Assembly (NCBI RefSeq): GCF_001428025.1
Contig: NZ_LMSC01000002.1
Coordinates: forward strand, 31,889-95,888
Origin: Phycicoccus sp. Soil748
GTDB lineage: Bacteria; Actinomycetota; Actinomycetes; Actinomycetales; Dermatophilaceae
Reading direction: 5' to 3'
Length of the DNA stretch: 64,000 nucleotides
Shown here: positions 18,069 to 26,080 of the stretch, piece by piece
Layout: each line of letters starts with the position of its first letter
Position numbering within the stretch: position 1 is the first letter of the stretch
Position numbers and translations under genes: made by a program
Notes under the pieces: generated by a model
Seen by the model: only the letters and a program-made list of their open reading frames with translations
What the model was told of the DNA's origin: nothing
Databases searched by the model: none

Positions 18069-18096
18069 AACATAGCAGAGTTGATTTATATTTCAA
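18069..18096 (-). promoter_or_regulatory. Candidate yceI promoter
   Basis: Read on the minus strand: TTGAAA (18096-18091) is the -35 and TATGTT (18074-18069) the -10, 16 bases apart. The -35 lies inside the MarR-type palindrome. Confidence 0.55.
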
Positions 18097-18097
18097 C
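18080..18097. promoter_or_regulatory. Probable MarR operator in the yceI-marR gap
   Basis: GTTGATTTATATTTCAAC is an 18-bp imperfect palindrome (two mismatched pairs) with TTGA/TCAA arms typical of MarR sites. It is AT-rich in a very GC-rich neighbourhood. It covers the yceI -35 and lies 30 bases before the marR ATG, so it could control both genes. Confidence 0.65.
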
Positions 18098-18126
18098 CAA
18101 CTAGTCGAGATGGGATACTGACCACC

Positions 18127-18621
18127 ATGAGCACCACCGTGACCGCGCCACCGCGCTGGCTGACCACCGAGCAGCAGGAGGCCTGGCGTGCCTACCTGCG
18201 CGGGAGCCGCCTGCTGGAGGCCGCCCTCGACCGCGACCTGCAGTCCCACGGCGTCCAGCTGAGCGAGTACGAGATCATCTCGATGCTCTCCGAGGCGCCG
18301 GGCCGCCGCCTGCGCATGTCCGGGCTGGCCGACCTCGTCGTGCAGTCGCGCAGCCGCCTCACCCACACCGCCGCGCGGCTCGAGAAGCGCGGCTGGGTCC
18401 GGCGCGAGTCCTGCCTGGAGGACCGCCGCGGCGTCGAGCTGGTGCTCACCGAGCGCGGGCTGGAGGCCGTCCGCGAGATGGCCCAGGTCCACATCGAGAG
18501 CGTCCGGCGCAACATCGTCGACACCATGACGCCCGAGCAGTTCGCCGGCCTCGGCCTCGCCATGGCCGCCGTCCGGGACGCCATCCTGGCCGGGGGCCTG
18601 CCCTCGTGCAGCGAGGTCTGA
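18127..18621 (+). CDS. MarR family transcriptional regulator
   Basis: 164 residues. Winged helix from about 45 to 115: [14 protein letters not shown], recognition helix [21 protein letters not shown], then the wing [18 protein letters not shown]. Helices at both ends form the dimer. Probably represses itself and yceI through the palindrome at 18080-18097. A -10-like GATACT ends eight bases before the ATG, so the transcript may be almost leaderless. Cys138 in the wing (ESCLEDR) is a possible but unproven redox sensor. Ligand unknown. Confidence 0.88.
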   Translation: MSTTVTAPPRWLTTEQQEAWRAYLRGSRLLEAALDRDLQSHGVQLSEYEIISMLSEAPGRRLRMSGLADLVVQSRSRLTHTAARLEKRGWVRRESCLEDRRGVELVLTERGLEAVREMAQVHIESVRRNIVDTMTPEQFAGLGLAMAAVRDAILAGGLPSCSEV

Positions 18622-18701
18622 TCCCACACACGGCCGTGCCTGTGAGCCTGCGCACGCCGGCCGCAGCACCCGGGCTCGGGCGCTCAGGTAGGGCTGTGAC
18701 A

Positions 18702-20045
18702 ATGGGGGGCATGACGCCATACCCCTTCGACGCCCCGGCTTCGCAGGCCCTGCTCGAGCGCGCCCTCGCCGTCACCCCGGGAGGCGTCAACTCGCCGGTC
18801 CGTGCGTTCCGCGCCGTCGGGGGCACGCCGCGGTTCATGGCCTCCGGCAACGGCCCCTACCTGACCGACGTCGACGGCCGCGAGTACGTCGACCTGGTCG
18901 GCTCGTGGGGCCCGATGATCCTGGGACACCGCCACCCGGCCGTGGTCGAGGCGGTGCAGGCTGCCGCCGCCGACGGCTTCTCGTTCGGCACCCCGAGCGA
19001 GAACGAGGTGCGGCTCTGCGAGGAGATCGTCGCCCGGGTCGAGCCGGTGGAGCAGGTGCGCCTGGTGTCCAGCGGCACCGAGGCCACCATGAGCGCCATC
19101 CGCCTGGCGCGCGGCTACACGGGGCGCTCGCTCATCGTGAAGTTCGCCGGCTGCTACCACGGCCACGTCGACTCCCTGCTCGCGCAGGCGGGCTCGGGCG
19201 TCGCGACGTTCGCGCTGCCGGACTCTGCGGGCGTGCCCAAGGAGATGGCTGCCGAGACGATCGTGCTGCCCTACAACGACCTCGCCGCGGTGGAGCAGGC
19301 GTTCGCCGCCCAGGGCGCCGAGATCGCGGCCGTCATCACCGAGGCCTCGCCCGGCAACATGGGCGTCGTCCCGCCGGCACCCGGCTTCACCGAGGGGCTG
19401 CGCCGCACCACGGCCGCCCACGGTGCGCTGCTCATCTCCGACGAGGTCATGACGGGGTTCCGCTGCTCGGCCGCCGGCTGGTACGGCCTCGAGGGCCCGT
19501 ACGACGCTGGGGCGCCTGACCTGTTCACCTTCGGCAAGGTCATGGGTGGTGGCTTCCCGGCGGCGGCGTTCGGCGGCCGCGCGGACGTCATGGCACTGCT
19601 CGCGCCCGTCGGCCCGGTCTACCAGGCGGGCACCCTGTCGGGTAACCCGGTGGCGACCGCGGCGGGCCGGGCGACCCTCGAGCAGTGCACGCCCGCGCTG
19701 TACGAGCGCCTGGACGACGTGGCCGACGCCATCACCGCCGCCCTCGACACCGAGCTCGGGCGGGCCGGCGTGCCGCACACCATCCAGCGCGCGGGGAGCA
19801 TGTTCAGCGTGTTCTTCCGCGACGGCGCCGTCACCGACTACGACGAGGCCCGTGCCCAGCACGTGCCGGCGTTCGGCGCGTTCTTCCACTCGATGCTCAG
19901 CCAGGGCGTCTACCTGCCGCCGAGCGCGTTCGAGTCGTGGTTCGTCAGCGGGGCGCACGACGACGCCGCGGTCGACCGGGTCGTCTCGGCGGTGCCCGCC
20001 GCGGCGGCAGCGGCTGCCGAGGCGTTTGCGACAATCGACTCATGA
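18702..20045 (+). CDS. hemL: Glutamate-1-semialdehyde 2,1-aminomutase
   Basis: 447 residues. PLP enzyme that turns glutamate-1-semialdehyde into 5-aminolevulinate, the step between HemA and HemB. Signatures: [18 protein letters not shown] near 23; class III aminotransferase [11 protein letters not shown] lysine K279 in [13 protein letters not shown] choose ATG 18702 because GGTAGGG lies eight bases upstream; ATG 18711 is equally possible and three residues shorter. It heads a coupled operon with the phosphatase and cytochrome c biogenesis genes and is split from rex-hemACDB by four unrelated genes. Confidence 0.93.
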   Translation: MGGMTPYPFDAPASQALLERALAVTPGGVNSPVRAFRAVGGTPRFMASGNGPYLTDVDGREYVDLVGSWGPMILGHRHPAVVEAVQAAAADGFSFGTPSENEVRLCEEIVARVEPVEQVRLVSSGTEATMSAIRLARGYTGRSLIVKFAGCYHGHVDSLLAQAGSGVATFALPDSAGVPKEMAAETIVLPYNDLAAVEQAFAAQGAEIAAVITEASPGNMGVVPPAPGFTEGLRRTTAAHGALLISDEVMTGFRCSAAGWYGLEGPYDAGAPDLFTFGKVMGGGFPAAAFGGRADVMALLAPVGPVYQAGTLSGNPVATAAGRATLEQCTPALYERLDDVADAITAALDTELGRAGVPHTIQRAGSMFSVFFRDGAVTDYDEARAQHVPAFGAFFHSMLSQGVYLPPSAFESWFVSGAHDDAAVDRVVSAVPAAAAAAAEAFATIDS

Positions 20046-20689
20046 CCTCCGCCCCCCGCACCGTGGTGCACCTGCTGCGCCACGGGGAGGTCCACAACCC
20101 CGACGGCGTGCTCTACGGACGCCTCGACGGCTACCACCTCTCCGAGCTGGGCACGCGCATGGCGCAGGCCGCGGCCCGGCACCTCGAGGACCACGACGTC
20201 ACGCACGTCGTCGCCTCGTCGCTGACCCGGGCGCATGAGACGGCCGCACCCGTCGCGGCGTCGCACGGCGTCGACATCACCGTGGACGACCGGGTCATCG
20301 AGGCAGGCAACTCCTTCGAGGGCGAGCAGGTGGGGTCGATGAGCCCGCTGGCCTTCGTGCACCCGCGCTACTGGGGCCGGATCGTCAACCCGTTGCGCCC
20401 CTCGTGGGGCGAGCCCTACAGCGAGATCGCGACCCGGATGGTCGAGGCGGTCGCCGACGCCCGCGAGCACGCCCGCGGCCACGAAGCCGTCATCGTCTCC
20501 CACCAGCTGCCCATCTGGACCCTGCGCAACCAGCTCGCCGGCAAGCGCCTGTGGCACGACCCGCGCCGCCGCGAGTGCCGCCTCGCGTCGCTGACCACGT
20601 TCACCTACGTCGGCGACGAGCTGGAGTCCATCACCTACAGCGAGCCCGCTGCGGCCCTGGTCTCGGAGTCGCGGGGTGGCACCGGATGA
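20042..20689 (+). CDS. Histidine phosphatase (phosphoglycerate mutase-like) family protein
   Basis: 215 residues. The catalytic RHG motif is at 13-15 ([16 protein letters not shown]), a second arginine in [10 protein letters not shown] (about 62) and the second histidine in [10 protein letters not shown] (about 156). These are the signs of the branch 1 histidine phosphatases, whose substrates vary from sugar phosphates to nucleotides. ATGA overlap with the hemL stop and with the next lipoprotein gene shows one operon. The same gene sits between hemL and the cytochrome c genes in mycobacteria; its link to heme is unknown. Confidence 0.88.
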   Translation: MTSAPRTVVHLLRHGEVHNPDGVLYGRLDGYHLSELGTRMAQAAARHLEDHDVTHVVASSLTRAHETAAPVAASHGVDITVDDRVIEAGNSFEGEQVGSMSPLAFVHPRYWGRIVNPLRPSWGEPYSEIATRMVEAVADAREHARGHEAVIVSHQLPIWTLRNQLAGKRLWHDPRRRECRLASLTTFTYVGDELESITYSEPAAALVSESRGGTG

Positions 20690-21297
20690 GGTCGCACGCC
20701 CCACGCCGTACGGTGCGGACGGCCGCGCTGCTCGCGGCTCCCGTCCTCGCGCTGTCCCTCGCCGCGTGCTCGCAGGACCCCAACTCCATCGCGGCCCAGG
20801 CGAAGTCGGGCAACCGGCAGGGCTACGTCTCCGGTGACGGCACCGTCGAGCAGATCCCCGCCGCCAAGCGCAACAAGCCGGTCGCACTCTCCGGGACCAC
20901 CCTCGACGGCGCGTCCTGGTCGGTCGCGGGGCAGGCCGGCAAGGTCGTGGTGCTCAACGTCTGGGCCTCGTGGTGCCCTCCGTGCGAGAAGGAGGCGCCC
21001 GAGCTGAAGAAGTCGGCCGAGGCCGTCGCCGCAGCCGCCAAGCCGGTCGTCTTCATGGGCATCAACACCCGCGACAACCCGTCCTCGGGCAAGGCGACCG
21101 CCAAGCGCCAGGGCATCCCGTACCCCTCGCTCGACGACCAGGACGGGCAGCTGATCCTGGCGCTGCAGGGCAAGGCGCCCACGCCTCCCGTGACGCTGGT
21201 GCTCGACCCGAAGGGGCGCATCGCCGCCCGCGTCCTGGGTGAGGTGACGTCGTCCACGCTCGACGGGCTGGTCGACGACGTCCTGGCCGAGAAGTAG
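20686..21297 (+). CDS. TlpA/ResA-like thioredoxin-fold lipoprotein
   Basis: 203 residues. A signal peptide with lipobox LAAC (Cys27) anchors it to the outer face of the membrane. The thioredoxin domain carries WASWCPPCEKEAPELKK (active Cys near 99 and 102) and a cis-proline in PTPPVTLVLD. By context it is the ResA-type reductant that keeps apocytochrome c cysteines free for heme, receiving electrons from CcdA. Coupled to the phosphatase by ATGA and followed by ccdA nine bases later. Confidence 0.9.
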   Translation: MRSHAPRRTVRTAALLAAPVLALSLAACSQDPNSIAAQAKSGNRQGYVSGDGTVEQIPAAKRNKPVALSGTTLDGASWSVAGQAGKVVVLNVWASWCPPCEKEAPELKKSAEAVAAAAKPVVFMGINTRDNPSSGKATAKRQGIPYPSLDDQDGQLILALQGKAPTPPVTLVLDPKGRIAARVLGEVTSSTLDGLVDDVLAEK

Positions 21298-21306
21298 GCC
21301 GGCGCC

Positions 21307-22071
21307 TTGATCGCAGACGTCACGGACACGGTCACCACGGGTGCCCTCCCGGTCGCCCTCGTCGTCGCGCTCCTCGCCGGCGCGGTGTCGTTCGCGTCGC
21401 CGTGCGTGCTGCCCCTCGTGCCCGGCTTCCTCGGCTACGTCACCGGCCTGTCCGACGAGTCGCTGGCCCAGCGCTCGCGTCACCGCATGGTGGCCGGCGC
21501 CCTGCTGTTCGTGCTGGGGTTCACCGTGGTCTTCATGGCCACGACCGCCTTCCTCGCCGGCGTCGGGGCAACCCTGGTCGAGCACCGTCAGGGCCTCATG
21601 CGACTCGGCGGCGTGCTCGTCATCCTCATGGCCCTGGTGTTCATCGGGGTAGGGAGTCGGATCGGCTCCCAGCGCGAGGTCAAGCTCCACCGCCGCCCGG
21701 CATCGGGCCTGGCCGGGGCGCCGTTCCTGGGGGCTGTGTTCGGGCTCGGGTGGGCGCCCTGCACCGGCCCGACCCTCGGCGCCGTCGTGCTCCTCGCGAC
21801 CACCACGGGCGACCAGCCCGCCGTGGTGCGCGGCATCGTGCTGGCGCTGGCCTACTCGCTCGGCTTGGGGCTGCCGTTCGTCCTGATCGCCGCCGGCTTC
21901 GAGCGGTTCGGCGGGGTCTCGGCGTTCCTGCGGCGGCACCAGCGCGGCATCCAGCTCTTCGGCGGCGGGCTGCTGCTCGTCATCGGCCTGCTCCTCGTGA
22001 CCGGCCTCTGGGAGTCGTGGACGCGGTACGTGCAGACCTCCCTCGTCAACGGCTTCCAGACGGTGATCTGA
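21307..22071 (+). CDS. ccdA: Cytochrome c biogenesis protein CcdA
   Basis: 254 residues, six membrane helices. Carries reducing power from cytoplasmic thioredoxin across the membrane to the ResA-like protein. The paired cysteines lie in FASPCVLPLVPGFLGYVTG (helix 1) and GWAPCTGPTLGAV (helix 4). Start is a TTG at 21307; no better in-frame start precedes helix 1. Two bases separate its stop from resB. Confidence 0.92.
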   Translation: MIADVTDTVTTGALPVALVVALLAGAVSFASPCVLPLVPGFLGYVTGLSDESLAQRSRHRMVAGALLFVLGFTVVFMATTAFLAGVGATLVEHRQGLMRLGGVLVILMALVFIGVGSRIGSQREVKLHRRPASGLAGAPFLGAVFGLGWAPCTGPTLGAVVLLATTTGDQPAVVRGIVLALAYSLGLGLPFVLIAAGFERFGGVSAFLRRHQRGIQLFGGGLLLVIGLLLVTGLWESWTRYVQTSLVNGFQTVI

Positions 22072-22073
22072 CC

Positions 22074-23654
22074 ATGGCACAGCAGACCAGGGACGTCACC
22101 GAGGGCATCACCCAGCCGAGCCTCGGCGCGGTCGGCTGGCTGCGCTGGATGTGGCGGCAGCTGACGAGCATGCGCACCGCGCTGTTCCTGTTGCTCCTCC
22201 TCGCGATCGGCGCCCTGCCCGGCTCCATCTGGCCGCAGCGCAGCATCGACTCCGCGCGCACCGCCGACTGGATCGCCAACCACCCCAGGTCCGGCCCGTG
22301 GCTGGACCGGCTGGGGTTCTTCGAGGTCTACGCGTCGCCGTGGTTCGCGGCGATCTACCTGCTGCTCTTCATCTCCCTCGTCGGCTGTGTCCTGCCGCGC
22401 AGCAAGGTGCACTGGAAGGCGATGCGCTCGACGCCGCCGCGCGCTCCCGCCCGACCGGATCGGCTGCCCTCGTCGGCCACCGCCGAGACCGGGGCCGACG
22501 CCGAGGCCGTCCTGGCCGCCGCGCGGGAGGTGTTCCAGGGCAAGCGGTTCCGCACGCACGCGCACGACTCGACCTCCGTCAGCGCGGAGAAGGGCTACCT
22601 CAAGGAGACCGGCAACCTCGTCTTCCACCTGGCCCTGATCTTCGTCATCGTCGGTGTCGCGGTGGGCCACCTGTTCGGGTGGAAGGGCGACGTCATCGTG
22701 CCGGTCGGCAAGACGTTCGCGAACTCGCTGATCCAGTACGACACGTTCAGCCCCGGCCCCTGGGTCGACCCCTCCAGCCTGTCGCCGTTCCGGATCAAGG
22801 TCGACAAGCTCGACGCGACCTTCGAGGAGAACGTCACCGGACGTGGCCAGTTCGGCCAGCCGCGTGACTTCACCGCCCACGTGACGACGGTCGCCGAGCC
22901 GGGCGTGACGCCGAAGCAGGCGACGATCAAGGTCAACCACCCGCTGGAGATGAAGGGCGCGGGCGTCTTCCTGCTGGGCAACGGCTACGCGCCCGTCATC
23001 ACCGTCCGTGACAAGGACGGCAACCCGACCTTCAGCGGGCCGGTGCCCTTCCTCGCCCAGGACAACAACTACACCTCGGTCGGCGCCGTGAAGATCCCCG
23101 GTGCGCAGCCGAAGCAGCTCGGGTTCTCGGGGCTCTTCCTGCCGACCGCGGTGATCGACAAGGAGAAGGGCCCCACGTCGATCTTCCCGGACGCGAAGAA
23201 GCCGGCCCTGGCCCTGACGCTCTTCGAGGGCACCCTCTTCCCGGGTGGGCGGCCGCAGTCGGTCTACGTGCTCGACACCGCCGAGATGGCGCAGGTCAAG
23301 ACCGCCAAGGACCAGCCGCTGCGGATCTGGCTCGAGCCGGGCAAGACCTTCACCCTTCCCGGCGACCGCGGCACCATCACCTTCGACGGCGTCGACCGGT
23401 TCGCGGGGCTGTCGATCCGGCACGACCCCGGCAAGTACGTCACGCTCGTGGCGGCGCTGCTGGCACTGGGCGGTCTCATCGCCTCACTCGTCATCCGGCG
23501 CCGACGGGTGTTCGTGCGCGTTTCGCCTGCGCAGGACGGCAGACGTACCGTGGTGACGGTCGGCGGTCTCGCCAAGGGCGACGACGACGGGCTTCAAGAG
23601 GTGGTCGAGGACGTCCTCGCCGCCGTGGAACGACGATTGGGCAGCAGCACATGA
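22074..23654 (+). CDS. resB: Cytochrome c biogenesis protein ResB
   Basis: 526 residues. Component of the system II heme-lyase with CcsB. Helices near 35, 90 and 180 frame the N-terminal part (MRTALFLLLLLAIGALPGSIWPQR), a large outside domain spans about 200-450, and the last helix is near 460. A cytoplasmic tail ends in GLQEVVEDVLAAVERRLG. Start ATG follows the ccdA stop by two bases; its stop overlaps ccsB (ATGA). Confidence 0.93.
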   Translation: MAQQTRDVTEGITQPSLGAVGWLRWMWRQLTSMRTALFLLLLLAIGALPGSIWPQRSIDSARTADWIANHPRSGPWLDRLGFFEVYASPWFAAIYLLLFISLVGCVLPRSKVHWKAMRSTPPRAPARPDRLPSSATAETGADAEAVLAAAREVFQGKRFRTHAHDSTSVSAEKGYLKETGNLVFHLALIFVIVGVAVGHLFGWKGDVIVPVGKTFANSLIQYDTFSPGPWVDPSSLSPFRIKVDKLDATFEENVTGRGQFGQPRDFTAHVTTVAEPGVTPKQATIKVNHPLEMKGAGVFLLGNGYAPVITVRDKDGNPTFSGPVPFLAQDNNYTSVGAVKIPGAQPKQLGFSGLFLPTAVIDKEKGPTSIFPDAKKPALALTLFEGTLFPGGRPQSVYVLDTAEMAQVKTAKDQPLRIWLEPGKTFTLPGDRGTITFDGVDRFAGLSIRHDPGKYVTLVAALLALGGLIASLVIRRRRVFVRVSPAQDGRRTVVTVGGLAKGDDDGLQEVVEDVLAAVERRLGSST

Positions 23655-24688
23655 CGAACGAGACGCTCGCCGGATACGCCAACGTGAGCCTGTACTCCGC
23701 GATGGCGGTCTTCACGATCGCCATGCTGTGCCACGCCGTCTACCTCGCCGGGCTGCTGCCGGCGCGCGACCGCGCCACCGACCGTGCCGCCGAGCGTGCT
23801 GGCGACCGCTCCGCGGAGCGTGAGCTCGTCGGAGCAGGGGCCACGAGCGCATCGGTCGACGCCGCGTCGGCCGACGTCGCACCGGCCGACGCGGAACCGA
23901 CTGGCGCCGCACCGGTCGCCGGTAGTGCCGCCGAGGTGCCGTCCCGGGCCCGCGCCGCGGCCGGGATCGGCTCCACCACGACGTGGCTCGGAGGGATGCT
24001 GCTGCTCCTGTCGGTGGTCCTGCGCGGCCTGTCGGTCGACCGGTGGCCGCTGGGCAACATGTTCGAGTTCGCGGTGATGGGCTCGATGTTCACCTCGTTG
24101 GCCTACTCGATCTGGTCGACGAGGCGCGACCTGCGCTGGCTGGGCCTGTTCATCACCGGCCCGATCCTGCTCGTGCTCGGCATGGCCGTCCGCGTCTGGT
24201 ACACCGAGGCCGCCGAGCTCCTGCCGTCTCTCCAGAGCTACTGGCTCGTCATCCACGTCACCGTCGCCGTCCTCGCCACCGCCGTGTTCACCATCGGTGC
24301 GGCGGCGACCGCGGTGTACCTGGTCAAGGACGCCTTCGCCCGCTCCGGCCGCTCCAGCGTGCTCGACAGGTTCCCTGACGCCGCGTCGCTGGAGCGCACG
24401 GCCTACGGCCTGTACATCGTGGCGTTCCCGCTGTGGACCTTCACCCTGATCGCCGGCGCCATCTGGGCGCGCCAGGCGTGGGCGTCCTACTGGAACTGGG
24501 ACCCCAAGGAGGTCTGGACGTTCGTGATCTGGGTGGTCTACGCGGCCTTCCTGCACTCGCGGGCGACCAGCGGCATCAGCCGCCAGACCGCCAGCTACAT
24601 CGCCCTGGCCGGCTACGCCTGCATCATCGTCAACTTCGCCGTGGTCAACGTGTTCTTCGTGGGCCAGCACTCCTACTCCGGCTTGTGA
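23651..24688 (+). CDS. ccsB: Cytochrome c biogenesis protein CcsB/CcsA (heme handling)
   Basis: 345 residues, about eight helices. The WWD heme-binding segment is WASYWNWDPKEVWTFVIW (about 281), and conserved histidines lie near 198 and 299. Presents heme for ligation to c-type cytochromes together with ResB. Residues 38-105, between helices 1 and 2, are an unusual hydrophilic insert of Ala/Asp/Glu/Arg with short internal repeats. Starts on the resB stop (ATGA). Confidence 0.93.
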   Translation: MTNETLAGYANVSLYSAMAVFTIAMLCHAVYLAGLLPARDRATDRAAERAGDRSAERELVGAGATSASVDAASADVAPADAEPTGAAPVAGSAAEVPSRARAAAGIGSTTTWLGGMLLLLSVVLRGLSVDRWPLGNMFEFAVMGSMFTSLAYSIWSTRRDLRWLGLFITGPILLVLGMAVRVWYTEAAELLPSLQSYWLVIHVTVAVLATAVFTIGAAATAVYLVKDAFARSGRSSVLDRFPDAASLERTAYGLYIVAFPLWTFTLIAGAIWARQAWASYWNWDPKEVWTFVIWVVYAAFLHSRATSGISRQTASYIALAGYACIIVNFAVVNVFFVGQHSYSGL

Positions 24689-24703
24689 GGAACGCGCACC
24701 ACC

Positions 24704-25012
24704 ATGCTCCGCTACACCGTCCTGCGCCTGCTCATCTTCTTCGGGGTGCTGTCGCTCTTCTGGCTGCTCGGCCTGCGCGACCGCGACCAGCAGTGGATGC
24801 TGCTCGTCCTCTCCGCGCTGGTGTCGATGGTCCTGTCGTACTTCGTGCTCGCCCGGTTCCGCGAGGAGAGCACCCGCCAGCTGGCTGAACGCGTGCAGCG
24901 GCGCACCGAGGCCAAGCAGGCGGCTGCTGCGGCCGGCCACGGCACGGTGCACGGCGACGACGAGGCCGCAGAGGACGCCGAGGACGAGCGCGGGCCCGCC
25001 GAGTACCGCTGA
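24704..25012 (+). CDS. DUF4229 small membrane protein
   Basis: 102 residues with two predicted helices (about 5-24 and 30-50). A basic helix (FREESTRQLAERVQRRTEAKQ) and an acidic tail follow. The family is restricted to actinobacteria and has no known role. It lies 15 bases after ccsB on the same strand, so it probably belongs to the cytochrome c operon. No clear terminator follows it. Confidence 0.8.
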   Translation: MLRYTVLRLLIFFGVLSLFWLLGLRDRDQQWMLLVLSALVSMVLSYFVLARFREESTRQLAERVQRRTEAKQAAAAAGHGTVHGDDEAAEDAEDERGPAEYR

Positions 25013-25063
25013 CCCCCTGGTCGCAGCCGCCGCTCCGCCGCTCTTCTCGCCCTGAACCGGACC

Positions 25064-25276
25064 TCAGGCCGACATGGCGCTGGGGAAGCGGGTCTCGAAG
25101 TCGAGGATGCGCGCCGCCATGGGCGTGACCCGTATGCGCGCCATGGGCTGGGAGCGCAGCGGCTCCAGCCAGGCCGCTGCCGCGTCGGGGCCGAGGTACC
25201 GGGTCGCCGCGGCGGCGTACTTGGGCACCATCTCGTCGAAGACGTCGACCTGCGCGGTACCCCTGACGAACAGCAC
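25064..25276 (-). pseudogene. C-terminal remnant of a pyridoxamine 5'-phosphate oxidase-like flavoprotein
   Basis: Seventy codons from a possible GTG. They resemble only the last third of PPOX-fold proteins: VRGTAQVDVFD, then a helix ending RYLGPDAAAAWLEPL, then a strand ARIRVTPMAARILDFETR. The first two thirds with the FMN site are absent. It lies in the same frame as the preceding hypothetical gene, separated by that gene's TGA and one codon. It reads as a decayed gene or deletion scar; translation as a small protein cannot be ruled out. The PPOX match is from memory of the family, moderate certainty. Confidence 0.5.
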
Positions 25277-25279
25277 CGC

Positions 25280-25708
25280 TCAGCCCATGCCACCGATGCT
25301 GATCCCGGCTCCGGACATGCCGGTCCGGCCGTCGCCGCGTTCCTTGTGGCAGTTGGCGCAGCGGACGAAGCGCTGGCCGTCCGGGGTGTGCGCCGACTCC
25401 CAGTCGTGGTGGAGGTTGGTGCGGCAGAGGAGAGGCTTTCGGGGAGTGGTCATGGCGACCTCCACGGGTGTCGGGCTCGGGTGTGACGACACCGCCCTGC
25501 GCAGTGCGAGAGAGCTGGCGAGGACGCCCGTGGCGAACTTCGCCTGGGCGCTCACGGTCAGCGGGTCGAGCTCGGCGAGGAGCTCTGCGCGGTAGCGGTC
25601 CCGTACCGGGCCGCGAGGAAGGGTGGACGTGGCGAGCCGCACGGCACGCCTGGCCCACGGGTGGCCGTGGCCGACCTGACCTGCCAGTGACGGCGGCAGG
25701 GTGCGCAC
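25280..25708 (-). CDS. Hypothetical protein with C-terminal zinc-ribbon-like segment
   Basis: 142 residues, function not recognised. The N-terminal half is basic and helical (RAVRLATSTLPRGPVRDRYR, then AELLAEL). The C-terminal 57 residues carry Cys-x-Thr-Asn-Leu-His-His and a later CANC pair, a plausible metal-binding finger, then a Gly-rich end. GTG start two bases after the PadR stop, with GGGGAGG six bases upstream. A second start at 25453 also has an excellent GGAGG and would give the finger alone. Coupled to padR, so likely a PadR target. Confidence 0.6.
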   Translation of the reverse strand: MRTLPPSLAGQVGHGHPWARRAVRLATSTLPRGPVRDRYRAELLAELDPLTVSAQAKFATGVLASSLALRRAVSSHPSPTPVEVAMTTPRKPLLCRTNLHHDWESAHTPDGQRFVRCANCHKERGDGRTGMSGAGISIGGMG

Positions 25709-25709
25709 G

Positions 25710-26021
25710 TCACGCCTCCCCGCTCGCGGGTAGCGGCACCGCGAAGGGGCGACGCGGCCGGTGTGCCCTGGCCAGTGCGGTCGGCGCCGACACGGCGCCC
25801 GACTCGGTGAGGCGGTAGTACCGGCGGGCGGGGCGACCTGCGGCCCGGGGGTCGATGTCCTCCCACCGCGACTCCAGCCAGCCGATGCCCTCGAGCCTGG
25901 CGAGGATCGGGTGGACGGTGCCGCTCGGGAGGCCGGCCTCCGCGCCGATGTCGCTGCCGTACCGCTCGCGCGTGGCCTCCCCGAGGAAGGCCTGCAGCAC
26001 CAGCTGGGTCGGGATGGTCAT
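25710..26021 (-). CDS. PadR family transcriptional regulator
   Basis: 103 residues from ATG; a GTG at 26039 would add six. The start MTIPTQLVLQAFL is typical of the family. The winged helix spans the next 65 residues: RYGSDIGAEAGLPSGTVHPILARLEGIGWLESRWE and wing GRPARRYYRLTESG. The C-terminal helix is short, as in the small PadR branch. A perfect palindrome 27-47 bases upstream is its likely operator, giving autoregulation of padR and the downstream hypothetical gene. Effector unknown. Confidence 0.85.
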   Translation of the reverse strand: MTIPTQLVLQAFLGEATRERYGSDIGAEAGLPSGTVHPILARLEGIGWLESRWEDIDPRAAGRPARRYYRLTESGAVSAPTALARAHRPRRPFAVPLPASGEA

Positions 26022-26047
26022 GCGCGGTTGGCGGCCCACACGCGTAG

Positions 26048-26068
26048 TCTACCTAGGCCCTAGGTAGA
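26048..26068. promoter_or_regulatory. PadR-type operator
   Basis: Two perfect 10-bp arms, TCTACCTAGG and CCTAGGTAGA, flank one central base. CTAGGTAG-like arms are typical of small PadR regulators. It lies between the WS/DGAT stop and the padR start, so it controls padR rather than the upstream enzyme. Confidence 0.8.
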
Positions 26069-26080
26069 GATCAATGAAGC

